A stretch of DNA of 64,000 nucleotides from JAHJQZ01 sp963667595 (GTDB lineage Bacteria > Pseudomonadota > Alphaproteobacteria > Rhizobiales > Devosiaceae): the NCBI GenBank assembly GCA_963667595.2, contig CAXXWD010000002.1:124001-188000 (forward strand), read 5' to 3'. Every line of letters starts with the position of its first letter. The first letter of the stretch is position 1. The notes below the pieces were generated by a model. That model was not told the origin of the DNA, searched no databases, and saw only the letters and a program-made list of their open reading frames with translations. Positions 18,518 to 26,069 of the stretch are shown here, one piece after another. The position numbers were made by a program, and so were the translations under genes.

Positions 18518-18594
18518 GCCGCCTTAGCTCAGCTGGTTAGAGCGCTAGATTGTGGATCTAGAGGTCCTCCGTTCGACCCGGAGAGGCGGTACCA
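18518..18594 (+). tRNA. tRNA-His (anticodon GUG), CCA encoded
   Basis: A 77-nt cloverleaf. The acceptor stem GCCGCCT pairs with AGGCGGT, the D-arm is GCTC..GAGC, the anticodon loop is TTGTGGA with GTG at the anticodon, the T-arm carries GTTCGACCC, and CCA is encoded at 18592-18594. The base before position 1 is T and the discriminator is A, so there is no G-1:C73 pair; this matches the atypical tRNA-His described for alphaproteobacteria. Confidence 0.95.
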
Positions 18595-18916
18595 TTTTCC
18601 CACCGATTGCCAAGACTCAGCCGCTGGCGGCGTTGCCGACGCCGCTTGTCTTGTCGCAAGGCACGAAGCCGCTATTGGTCTGAACGTGACAGGTAAGGTG
18701 TGCCGCTCGTTGCGAACGAGCCATCTTGGCGGGCAGGAAAGCATTTCGAGGCGTCCGAAGTTCTCGAGATGGGGAAGTGTCGCACCAAAGACCTAATGAA
18801 CCGACAAGTCTTTCCGGCCCATGGCGATCCTTGTGGTCCGCGATCGCTTCATTTGGGCGCCTGAATGCCTGGCAAGAACGGTTTTGTCCGGGCAAAGCCG
18901 GCAAGGGGTCCGAACC
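18595..18916. other. 322-bp region between tRNA-His and the TadG-like gene
   Basis: Short ORFs on both strands lack family motifs or good ribosome binding sites. No integrase, attachment-site duplication of the tRNA end or clear terminator is visible. I see nothing that can be called here. Confidence 0.5.
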
Positions 18917-20872
18917 TTATCTTTCGATACGCAATTGCGAGAGCTGTTCGGCGATCGAGGCGAACACGGTATTGAGTTCGCTCGGCTGGCTCGGGAAATA
19001 GGCCATGCCCGAATTCGAGGCGCAATTGGTCAGCATGGTCCGTGTCGTCTGGTTGGGCGGATTGAGCCCCACCGTGAAGATGTCGATCCCGGCGTTCTTG
19101 ATGTTCTCGCAGGTTTCCGACGTCCAGCCGTTCATGTTGGACTGCATGCTGGATCCGTTGTCGATCCCGTAGTCGCCGAGACGTTCATGCGTATATTGGG
19201 GGCTCTGGCTGTTCCATAAGTAGCCATACGGCATGTAATAATAGGTGCCGTTCATATTGGTGTTGCAGCTTGTGCCGTTTGACGTGCACCGATGGTCGTA
19301 ACTCCAATAGGTATTCTCGCCGTCGGTCATGATGATCATGACCTTCGAAGTGGCGGGACCGTAGGCGCGCGCCTCGGTAAACGGCTCGGTTGGCGACAGG
19401 ACCCGAAAGCCCCAGGCGGCGCCCTCGTGAATGTTGGTGCCGCCATCCGCTTCCATGTCCTGGACTTCGTTGATAAGCGCCGTCACATCGTCGGTTAGCG
19501 GCTGCAGGCTGGCATTGGGGCAGGCGGCGTTCGGACCCTGGGTGTAGTTTTCGTGGGTCGCCGAAGGCGCGAATTTCACGGTTGCGCTGTCATACTTGCA
19601 CTTGCGCTCCTGCAACTCGCGGTTGGAAAGGTGCGTCGAGGCCCCATAGGTGCAGGTGCGGACGTGCCGGTTGTTGTAGGTGGTCCACCATCCCCCTTCG
19701 TTGGCGGTGCCCGTATAGGCATCGGTGCAGCCGATCTTGGCAGCGCCATCGACGCTATAGGGTTCATACTTGACGCTGGTCGAGGTCGAGCCATCGGCAC
19801 GGGTCAACAGATAGGTGGCCGTCGTCGCATTGCCGCAATAGTTGAAATTGTCGGCATTGTTGGTGGCATCGCCCCAGCAGTTCAGCTTGGTCTCGGTCTT
19901 GACCCAGGTCGCACCGGTGCCGCCGGTGCAGGTGCCGCCATCGTCGTCGATATAGGAATTGTTGAACCCGTACTTGGGCGAACCGGCATCTCCCGGTTCG
20001 TCGGGTGCGAATTCGGGGGTGAACAGGGTATCGGGATCGTAGACATTGGGCTCGGTATCGTCGACGGCGTAAGGATAGACCCGCGTTTCGAAACACCCCT
20101 TCCAGTCATAGCCCGACCCCGCCAGCGACGCCATCAGGGCGATCCGGTCGACCGACCCGTTGAAAGGCGTCGACTCGTCGTCATCGTCGTCGAAATTGTC
20201 GTCGTTGATCTGGGCGTTGCCGCCTCGGTCGACCCAGAATTCACTGGCGTGGCTGGCGCCGACATTGACGAAATAGGTGAACGGAACGATCGCCACCTTG
20301 GTGTTTTCGTTCTTGACGGCGCCGATCGCCGGCGAACTCGTCCCGTAAAACAGGATGTTGATGGCGTTCTTGGTCGCCGACTGGAGATTGGTCAGCCGGC
20401 CGCTGGAGGACATCGATCCCGAGTTGTCGAGAACGAAGGCCACCTCGATGTTGAGCTTCTTGCGCGTGACCTGCGAGACGACCGTCGTCTTCATGTTGTT
20501 GATGCCGAGCAGGGAGACGAAGGCCATCGGGATGTCGAGATCGGCCCGCAACTGGAGCCGGCCATCCGTCTTGTCGACAGACGCGGTGGTGATTTTCAGT
20601 TTTATGTTGGGATCGGTGATCCGTTCGGAAACCAGATTTTCGGCGTCCTGAATGAGAGCATCGGTCGATTTGGTATAGATCTGCGGCTGAAGGGCCAGGG
20701 CGGTGGCGTCAAGTGCGATCTGGGTATTGTTGCGTGCCTGGAAGATGGTCACGTAGTCGACCACGGCGCCGGCCATGGCGACCAGAACGATCGCCAGCAA
20801 CCCGAAAATGACCGCGAATGCCCCGCGCTCATCTTCAATCAGGCGGCGCGTCAGACGGAAAAACATGACCAT
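18917..20872 (-). CDS. TadG-like protein with N-terminal Flp-type membrane anchor and vWA domain
   Basis: About 651 residues. The N-terminus is of the TadE/TadG type: DERGAFAVIFG then a hydrophobic helix (about 12-38), leaving the rest outside the membrane. A von Willebrand A domain follows, with the metal-ion-dependent adhesion motif DNSGSMSSS (about residues 151-159) and a later VMIIMTDGEN strand; a long insert rich in Asp, Asn, Gly and Cys lies between them. Such proteins belong to Flp/Tad pilus loci, but no other tad genes are near. Several starts are possible; GGA 5 bp before ATG 20872 is the best support. Convergence toward tRNA-His leaves 322 bp of non-coding DNA downstream. Confidence 0.8.
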   Translation of the reverse strand: MVMFFRLTRRLIEDERGAFAVIFGLLAIVLVAMAGAVVDYVTIFQARNNTQIALDATALALQPQIYTKSTDALIQDAENLVSERITDPNIKLKITTASVDKTDGRLQLRADLDIPMAFVSLLGINNMKTTVVSQVTRKKLNIEVAFVLDNSGSMSSSGRLTNLQSATKNAINILFYGTSSPAIGAVKNENTKVAIVPFTYFVNVGASHASEFWVDRGGNAQINDDNFDDDDDESTPFNGSVDRIALMASLAGSGYDWKGCFETRVYPYAVDDTEPNVYDPDTLFTPEFAPDEPGDAGSPKYGFNNSYIDDDGGTCTGGTGATWVKTETKLNCWGDATNNADNFNYCGNATTATYLLTRADGSTSTSVKYEPYSVDGAAKIGCTDAYTGTANEGGWWTTYNNRHVRTCTYGASTHLSNRELQERKCKYDSATVKFAPSATHENYTQGPNAACPNASLQPLTDDVTALINEVQDMEADGGTNIHEGAAWGFRVLSPTEPFTEARAYGPATSKVMIIMTDGENTYWSYDHRCTSNGTSCNTNMNGTYYYMPYGYLWNSQSPQYTHERLGDYGIDNGSSMQSNMNGWTSETCENIKNAGIDIFTVGLNPPNQTTRTMLTNCASNSGMAYFPSQPSELNTVFASIAEQLSQLRIER

Positions 20873-20919
20873 GACGTCCAAGGACTCTGGAGTGCGGAAT
20901 TCTTGCCGCAAATCCCTAA

Positions 20920-21540
20920 CTAAAAGACAATGACCTTGGCGCCAATTTTAGCGCGGCCGTAAAGGTCTATGATATCCTCGTTGGTCAGCCGGATGCAGCC
21001 GGACGAGACGTTGCCGCCAATGGTCCATGGCTCGTTGGTCCCGTGGATCCGGTAAAGCGTCGAGCCGATGTAAAGGGCGCGCGCTCCCAGCGGATTGTCG
21101 ATCCCGCCCTCCATATGGGTCGGGATATCGGGCCGGCGCTGAAGCATTTCGGCCGGTGGCGTCCAGTCCGGCCATTCGCGCTTGGCGGTCACGGCATGCG
21201 TGCCCGACCATTCGAAGCCGGACCTAGCGACGCCGATCCCGTAGCGCATGGCGCGGCCGTTGCCGAGCACGAGATAAAGATATTTCTCGCCGGTGTTGAC
21301 GATAATCGTGCCCGGTTTCTCGGCGGTTCTGAACGGAACGACCTGACGGAGCAGGAGGGGAGGAAGGCCTGTTTCGGTCCTGAGGGTCAGAGCGTTGCGA
21401 TGTCCGCTCGCCGACAGGGTTATGCCGGCCGGGGGCGGCACGACAATACGGTGCATGGCCGCCTCGACGCCAACCGATCCCGTCACCATAACGGCGAGTG
21501 AAAGAGCGAGGGTCCTAATGTAGCGGTACGCACCAAACAT
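20920..21540 (-). CDS. L,D-transpeptidase (YkuD family)
   Basis: A 206-residue secreted enzyme with an N-terminal signal sequence or anchor (about 8-28). The catalytic motif is HGTNEP...GGNVSSGCIRL with His166 and the nucleophile Cys182; the usual His before Gly-Cys is Ser here (SSGC rather than SHGC), a known variant. The family cross-links meso-diaminopimelate residues of peptidoglycan or attaches proteins to it in the periplasm. It is 47 bp upstream of the TadG-like gene on the same strand. Confidence 0.88.
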   Translation of the reverse strand: MFGAYRYIRTLALSLAVMVTGSVGVEAAMHRIVVPPPAGITLSASGHRNALTLRTETGLPPLLLRQVVPFRTAEKPGTIIVNTGEKYLYLVLGNGRAMRYGIGVARSGFEWSGTHAVTAKREWPDWTPPAEMLQRRPDIPTHMEGGIDNPLGARALYIGSTLYRIHGTNEPWTIGGNVSSGCIRLTNEDIIDLYGRAKIGAKVIVF

Positions 21541-21821
21541 GATCGATCAGTCTCCGAACACCCGGTCGGGACGGTCCCGCGACAAACGGCGACCGCAAAT
21601 CCTTATCGGACCCGCAACGGGCGGGCCCCACACCGGAACGGCAACAGGATCGTCCGCAAGCTGCAATTTTGGGTGAACACAAGTGGTTAGCGTTTGGTAA
21701 CCGGAATGACGTTCTTGTGAGAAGCGTAAAAAACGGGTTTCGGCAACGGCTGCAATGCGGTTGCTGTCATATTCGGACGGCAGGGCCCTTATTCTCGGGC
21801 GCCTCCGATGGGGAAAGATCG

Positions 21822-22442
21822 ATGATGACCGAAACCAAACCCGACGCCCCCCGTTGCCCCTGGGCGGGGCCAGACCCGTTTTACAGCCATTATCACGACA
21901 GCGAATGGGGCCGGCCGGTCGCCGATGACATTCGGCTGTTTGAAAAAATTTGTCTTGAAGGATTTCAGTCCGGTCTGAGCTGGCTGACCATTCTCAAAAA
22001 GCGTGAAAACTTCCGGCGTGCGTTCAGTGGGTTCGACTTCGAGCAGATTGCCGGATATGGACAGGCCGACATTGATCGGCTCGTTGCCGACGCCGGCATC
22101 GTCCGGCATCGCGGCAAGATCGTTTCCACCATCAACAATGCCCGCCACGCCATAGCGCTGAAAAAGGAGTTCGGTTCGCTGGCCGCCTATTTCTGGCGCT
22201 TCGAACCGGATCGGTCCGAACGGCCGGCGGATTTTTCCTGGGAAACGCTTTCGCGGATTTCTCAAACGCCAACATCGCGCACCTTGTCGAAGGATTTGCG
22301 CAAGCGCGGCTGGAGTTTTGTCGGACCGACCACGGCCTATGCTTTCATGCAGGCCATGGGTCTGGTCAACGATCATATCGAAACCTGTATTTTTCGTGCA
22401 GAAATCCTCGACGAACGCGCTGATTTCGTGCCGCCGTCATAG
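21822..22442 (+). CDS. tag: DNA-3-methyladenine glycosylase I
   Basis: A 206-residue Tag enzyme that removes 3-methyladenine from alkylated DNA in base excision repair. The zinc-binding residues match the E. coli spacing: Cys12 and His25 near the N-terminus (RCPWAG, YSHYHDSEWG) and His185/Cys189 near the end (NDHIETC). The Glu of the substrate pocket is in LEGFQSGLSW. GGGGA at 21810-21814 supports ATG 21822; the frame is open upstream without evidence. A perfect terminator follows at 22545-22566. Confidence 0.93.
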   Translation: MMTETKPDAPRCPWAGPDPFYSHYHDSEWGRPVADDIRLFEKICLEGFQSGLSWLTILKKRENFRRAFSGFDFEQIAGYGQADIDRLVADAGIVRHRGKIVSTINNARHAIALKKEFGSLAAYFWRFEPDRSERPADFSWETLSRISQTPTSRTLSKDLRKRGWSFVGPTTAYAFMQAMGLVNDHIETCIFRAEILDERADFVPPS

Positions 22443-22544
22443 AACGCGAAAAAAACAGCGGCCGTTTTTCTCTGCTCCTTCGTATAAGGAACGACAGCAA
22501 ATCGGTTCTTGCGTTCCGGCTCTGTCCTCGCTGACAATTTACTT

Positions 22545-22566
22545 ACGGCCCGCCTCGGTGGGCCGT
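22545..22566 (+). terminator. rho-independent terminator after tag
   Basis: ACGGCCCGCC and GGTGGGCCGT form a 10-bp stem (one G-U pair) with a 2-nt loop, followed by C and seven T. Confidence 0.88.
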
Positions 22567-22624
22567 CTTTTTTCAGGAAGCCTTGCCAGTGTTTATTTGC
22601 GCCGCGAAGACGCGCACAATCGCT

Positions 22625-22650
22625 TGAACCTTTTCTCGCGTGGGCGCGTC
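22625..22650 (+). promoter_or_regulatory. candidate ECF-sigma autoregulatory promoter
   Basis: TGAACC (22625-22630), a 16-nt spacer, then CGTC (22647-22650), 20 bp before the sigma-factor ATG. This resembles the AAC / CGTC elements recognised by many ECF sigma factors and would make the operon self-activating. Confidence 0.45.
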
Positions 22651-22669
22651 CAACGGGTAACGGCAAGAC

Positions 22670-23236
22670 ATGACGCAAACGGATGATCACGACAGGGATC
22701 TGTTGGCCCGGATTGTGAGGCACGACAGTGCCGCGCTGAGGGCTCTTTACATTACCCATAACGTGCACCTCTACCGTTTCGTCATGCGCCTTGCCCGAAA
22801 CGAAACGCTGGCCGAGGATGTCGTTTCCGAGACCTTCTTGAAGGTCTGGCAGAAGGCGGCGGGTTTCAAGGGGCAGTCCAGGGTATCGACCTGGTTGCTG
22901 ACCATCGCCCGCAACGAGGCCATCAGCGTTTTGAGACGCAAGACGGATGCGCCGTTCGACGAAGAGGCGGCGGCTGAGCAAGAGGATGAAAGCGATCTCC
23001 AGGACATCGCGACGGCAAAAAAGGACAAGGGCGCGGTCATGAAGGCCTGCATCGACAGGCTGACGCCGGCGCATCGGGAAATCATCGATCTCGTCTATTA
23101 CCAGGATCGTTCGATCGCCGAAGTCGCCGAGATTCTCGACATTCCGGAAAATACGGTCAAAACCCGCATGTTCCACGCCCGCAAGAACCTGTCCGAGCAT
23201 TTCCGTCGCGCCGGGATCGACCGAGGATGGCCATGA
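22670..23236 (+). CDS. ECF-type RNA polymerase sigma factor
   Basis: A 188-residue group IV sigma factor. Region 2 (about 20-90) includes AEDVVSETFLKVWQKA and STWLLTIARNEAISVLRR; region 4 (about 120-175) includes LTPAHREIIDLVYYQDRSIAEVAEILDIPENTVKTRMFHARKNL with a clear helix-turn-helix. It directs RNA polymerase to a small regulon in response to a signal held by the anti-sigma gene that follows with a 4-bp ATGA overlap. A subtilase gene completes the operon. A candidate self-recognised promoter lies just upstream. Confidence 0.92.
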   Translation: MTQTDDHDRDLLARIVRHDSAALRALYITHNVHLYRFVMRLARNETLAEDVVSETFLKVWQKAAGFKGQSRVSTWLLTIARNEAISVLRRKTDAPFDEEAAAEQEDESDLQDIATAKKDKGAVMKACIDRLTPAHREIIDLVYYQDRSIAEVAEILDIPENTVKTRMFHARKNLSEHFRRAGIDRGWP

Positions 23237-23877
23237 ACAACGATCAAAGCCAGGACCTGCCGGAAAACGAAGCCGAACTGCTCTTGCCGTTTCACGTCAA
23301 TGGCACGCTCGACGACGCCGACCGGCTCAAGGTCGAAACCTGGCTGGAAAGAAAGCCTGAAAGGCGCGCGCATCTCGCCCGTGTCGAGGAAGAACTCGCG
23401 CTGGTCCGCGCCGATGCCGAAACCCGTGGCGTGCCGCCGCGTCATGTTCTCGATTCTCTGATGGCCAAAACGGGGGAAACCGCCGGCGCCGCCAGTCCGG
23501 GCGGGTTCGTCGAGCGCATCTGGGCCATGCTGTCGCCGCGCTATGCTCTGGCCGGCGCGCTGGCCCTTCTTGCCATCGCCGTCTTCGAGGCCGGCTACAT
23601 CTATTCGACCCACCCCGTGGCACAGGCCGGGTTTCAGACCGCAACGGCCGAAAGTGCGGCGTTTGCCGGCCCATCCGCGCTCGTTCTGTTTTCGCCGGAA
23701 AGCGCCTGGGGCAGTGTCGCGGCCTATTTGTCCGAACTGGGCCTGACCATCATAGACGGGCCGAAACCGGGCGGGTTTTTCGTGGTCGGCGCGCCGGACA
23801 GCGACGCGGGGCGCGCCGCCCTTGCCGAACTAGCCGGAAACGACGGTTTCACCAGTTTCTTCCAGTTACGGAAATAG
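23233..23877 (+). CDS. membrane-bound anti-sigma factor
   Basis: A 214-residue protein. The N-terminal cytoplasmic part (about 1-95) has the LLPFHVNGTLDDADRLKVETWL segment typical of anti-sigma factors, but no HxxxCxxC zinc motif. One membrane helix (about 101-120, YALAGALALLAIAVFEAGYIY) separates it from a periplasmic domain (about 125-214). That domain (YLSELGLTIIDG...FVVGAPDSDAGRAALAEL) resembles the propeptide of the next gene product by eye. GAGG at 23223-23226 selects ATG 23233, which overlaps the sigma stop by 4 bp. Confidence 0.85.
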   Translation: MNNDQSQDLPENEAELLLPFHVNGTLDDADRLKVETWLERKPERRAHLARVEEELALVRADAETRGVPPRHVLDSLMAKTGETAGAASPGGFVERIWAMLSPRYALAGALALLAIAVFEAGYIYSTHPVAQAGFQTATAESAAFAGPSALVLFSPESAWGSVAAYLSELGLTIIDGPKPGGFFVVGAPDSDAGRAALAELAGNDGFTSFFQLRK

Positions 23878-23890
23878 GGGAACGGGGGAC

Positions 23891-25309
23891 ATGACGCGAT
23901 ATCTGGCGCTGGTCGCGTTTCTGGCAACGCTTGTGTGCGCCGTGCCGGCACCGGCGCAAACGAACGACCAGCGCCCCAAACCCGCGCAACCCGGCGGCAT
24001 CACCCTCGATCTCGGTGGCGTTTTCGGTGCTCTTCTGACCGAGGCCACGCGGCAGGCGGCCGAACGGGCAATCGAAAACCCCGGCCAGCCGGCAGCAGCG
24101 CCGTCCAACGCGCCGGCGTCGAAAAAGACGGCGCCGAGCTATCGCGACGTTCCCGCGCCGCCCAAAAGACCGGGAGTCTTCGACGGCCGGCCGGTGCTCT
24201 TTGCCGGCGACTACGATGCGCACGAACTCGTGGTGCTGATGATCGCGCAGGACGCCGGCAAGGCGGCGATGAGCAATAGCCTGCGTTCCATCCCGGGCCT
24301 GACCCTGATCGGGGAACATCATTTTCAGGTCGAAGACCTGATCGCCTATCGCTATCGTTTGCCACCGGACGCGGATGTGGCGGACATGGCCAAGGTTCTC
24401 ATGGGGATCCCCGGCGTTCTGGCCGTGCAGCCGCAATATTATTATCGCGCCACCGGCAAAGCGGTTTCCGTAACCGATTTGCGCGGGCTGCAATATGCGC
24501 CGGAGCGGCTCAATGCCCGTCTCGCGCATGAAGCCGGCAACGGAACGGGCGTCACCATCGGGCTGATCGATACCGGTGTCGATATCGCCCAGCCGGTTCT
24601 GGCCGATGCCGCGATCGAAACCTTTGACGTTCTGAACGATAAGCCGGTTTCCGGCCGCGATCATGGCACGGCGCTGGCCGGTTTGATGCTCGCAACGCAT
24701 AATTTCGACGGTATGGCGCCCGGCGCGCGACTTTTGTCGGTCCGTGCCTTCGACACCGATCTGGCGGGAACAGCCGTTTCCACCAGCTTTGCCATTGCAT
24801 CGGCCATCGATCTGGCGATTGCAAAAGGCGCACAGGTGCTCAACCTCAGCTTTGCCGGCCCGCGCGATCCATTGGTTCTGTCCGTGCTCGATGCCGCCCA
24901 TGCGGCGGGTGTCGTGCTGGTCGCCGCCGCCGGCAATGATGGACCGGAGGCCGCGCCTGCCTATCCCGGCGCCCATCGCGACGCCATCGCCGTTACCGCC
25001 ACCGACAGTCACGACCTGGCGTTTTCCGACGCCAATCGCGGGCGCTATATCGCTGTCGCGGCGCCCGGCGTCGACGTTCTCAGTCCCTTGCCCAACGCGC
25101 GATTCGAACTGACGTCCGGCACGTCCATTGCCGCCGCCCATGTCAGCGCCATCGTGGCGCTGATGCTCGAACACGATCCCGGTCTTCGTCCGGACGATAT
25201 ACGCAAACGCATCGAAGCAACCGCCCGCGATCTCGGCACCCCCGGGCCGGACGATACTTTTGGCGCGGGGCTTGCCGATGCCGCCGCAGCGGTGGCGGCG
25301 CGCGACTGA
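23891..25309 (+). CDS. secreted S8 family serine peptidase (subtilase)
   Basis: A 472-residue subtilisin-like protease with a Sec signal peptide (about 1-23, ending PAPAQ). A propeptide-like region (about 95-190) precedes the catalytic domain. The triad is Asp227 in LIDTGVD, His258 in DHGTALAG and Ser412 in SGTSIAAAH. It is therefore likely active in the periplasm or outside the cell. A good ribosome binding site (GGGGGA) precedes ATG 23891, 13 bp after the anti-sigma stop, so sigma factor, anti-sigma and protease form one operon; the protease may process the anti-sigma factor or be the regulon's effector. Confidence 0.92.
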   Translation: MTRYLALVAFLATLVCAVPAPAQTNDQRPKPAQPGGITLDLGGVFGALLTEATRQAAERAIENPGQPAAAPSNAPASKKTAPSYRDVPAPPKRPGVFDGRPVLFAGDYDAHELVVLMIAQDAGKAAMSNSLRSIPGLTLIGEHHFQVEDLIAYRYRLPPDADVADMAKVLMGIPGVLAVQPQYYYRATGKAVSVTDLRGLQYAPERLNARLAHEAGNGTGVTIGLIDTGVDIAQPVLADAAIETFDVLNDKPVSGRDHGTALAGLMLATHNFDGMAPGARLLSVRAFDTDLAGTAVSTSFAIASAIDLAIAKGAQVLNLSFAGPRDPLVLSVLDAAHAAGVVLVAAAGNDGPEAAPAYPGAHRDAIAVTATDSHDLAFSDANRGRYIAVAAPGVDVLSPLPNARFELTSGTSIAAAHVSAIVALMLEHDPGLRPDDIRKRIEATARDLGTPGPDDTFGAGLADAAAAVAARD

Positions 25310-25661
25310 GTTGTGGCTTTGTGGCAACAGTGCCACTTCGACATAAACGGTTCGGCCGATATCGTCTTGTCGAAACAGGCGAATAGGGCTAGCAGGACGT
25401 CGTCCCGCAGCCGTCGAACCAAGAGGAGGGGCGTATATGACGACGATCAGTGCCACCCTTCATGTTTGGTTTGACCAAAATCGCACCTGCCGCGCCGCCG
25501 AATAGGGCGACCCCGCATTTGCCCATCGAGGTCCAGGGACCTCTTCCTCAACCCAAATAAATCGATCCGGCTCTGAACGGCTTTCGCGGCTGTTCGCGTG
25601 CCGGTTCTTCATCCTTATCCGGAGTCGGTTTCTGCCCAACAAGCAGGACTGAACATGAGAA
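25310..25661. other. 352-bp region between the subtilase and the DUF1127-like ORF
   Basis: It contains a candidate 22-residue ORF (25437-25505) and two hairpins: TTCGAC...GTCGAA arms across 25337-25375 and GAGGTC/GACCTC at 25528-25543, the latter followed by TTCCTC and possibly a terminator. No classical terminator for the subtilase operon is seen. Confidence 0.5.
25437..25505 (+). CDS. candidate small protein, 22 residues
   Basis: ATG to TAG with a strong ribosome binding site (AAGAGGAGGGG, 25421-25431). The peptide starts MTTISATLHVWFDQ and has a single His, so it does not look like a histidine attenuator peptide even though hisS is downstream. A hairpin at 25528-25543 could end the transcript. 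I recognise no family. Confidence 0.35.
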   Translation: MTTISATLHVWFDQNRTCRAAE

Positions 25662-25913
25662 ATGAACGCACAGGTTGCGTCTTTTCGCGATGGTCTGTCG
25701 GTACGTCAGATCTTTGCTTTCGATGTCTTTCGCTGGAATTTGCGGCTCGGGTTCGCCATCGCGCCGCGCGACATGAGCGATATGCGAAAACGCCGGCGAC
25801 GACACACGCGGTTGTCCGAAATCTCGCCTTACCTCAGGGCGGATATCGGCCTGCCGCCTGAAGAGGACGTTTTTCTGAACCAGGTGGCCCCTCGTTTGCC
25901 GTTCAGGTACTGA
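25662..25913 (+). CDS. small basic protein with DUF1127-like C-terminus
   Basis: 83 residues. The second half is very basic (RKRRRRHTRLSEISPYLR) and leads into ADIGLPPEED, which resembles the ADIGL core of DUF1127 proteins, small Arg-rich proteins common in alphaproteobacteria and linked to RNA and phosphate metabolism. The N-terminal part is not recognised and the start has no convincing ribosome binding site. A strong hairpin follows at 25934-25963. Confidence 0.45.
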   Translation: MNAQVASFRDGLSVRQIFAFDVFRWNLRLGFAIAPRDMSDMRKRRRRHTRLSEISPYLRADIGLPPEEDVFLNQVAPRLPFRY

Positions 25914-25933
25914 ACGGACCGAGCCTGATCGAT

Positions 25934-25963
25934 CCCCTCCCGCCCCTTTTCGGGCGGGAGGGG
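25934..25963 (+). terminator. GC-rich terminator-like hairpin before hisS
   Basis: Perfect 12-bp arms CCCCTCCCGCCC (25934-25945) and GGGCGGGAGGGG (25952-25963) with a 6-nt loop. There is no T tract after it, so it may need Rho or only stabilise the transcript. Confidence 0.55.
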
Positions 25964-26069
25964 CCCCCGGAGCATCGGGCGGCCGGGCTTCTTGCCCGTT
26001 CCGCCTCAATCCGCTAACAAGGCGCGGGTTTCGGGGCGCGAACGGCGCCCCTTTTGAATGGAACGAAAA

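Noticed and set aside
18595..18916. Integrated element next to tRNA-His
   Set aside because: No integrase and no duplicated tRNA 3' end were seen.
19553..20923. 456-codon + strand frame opposite the TadG-like gene
   Set aside because: Shadow; the - strand frame has the anchor and MIDAS motif.
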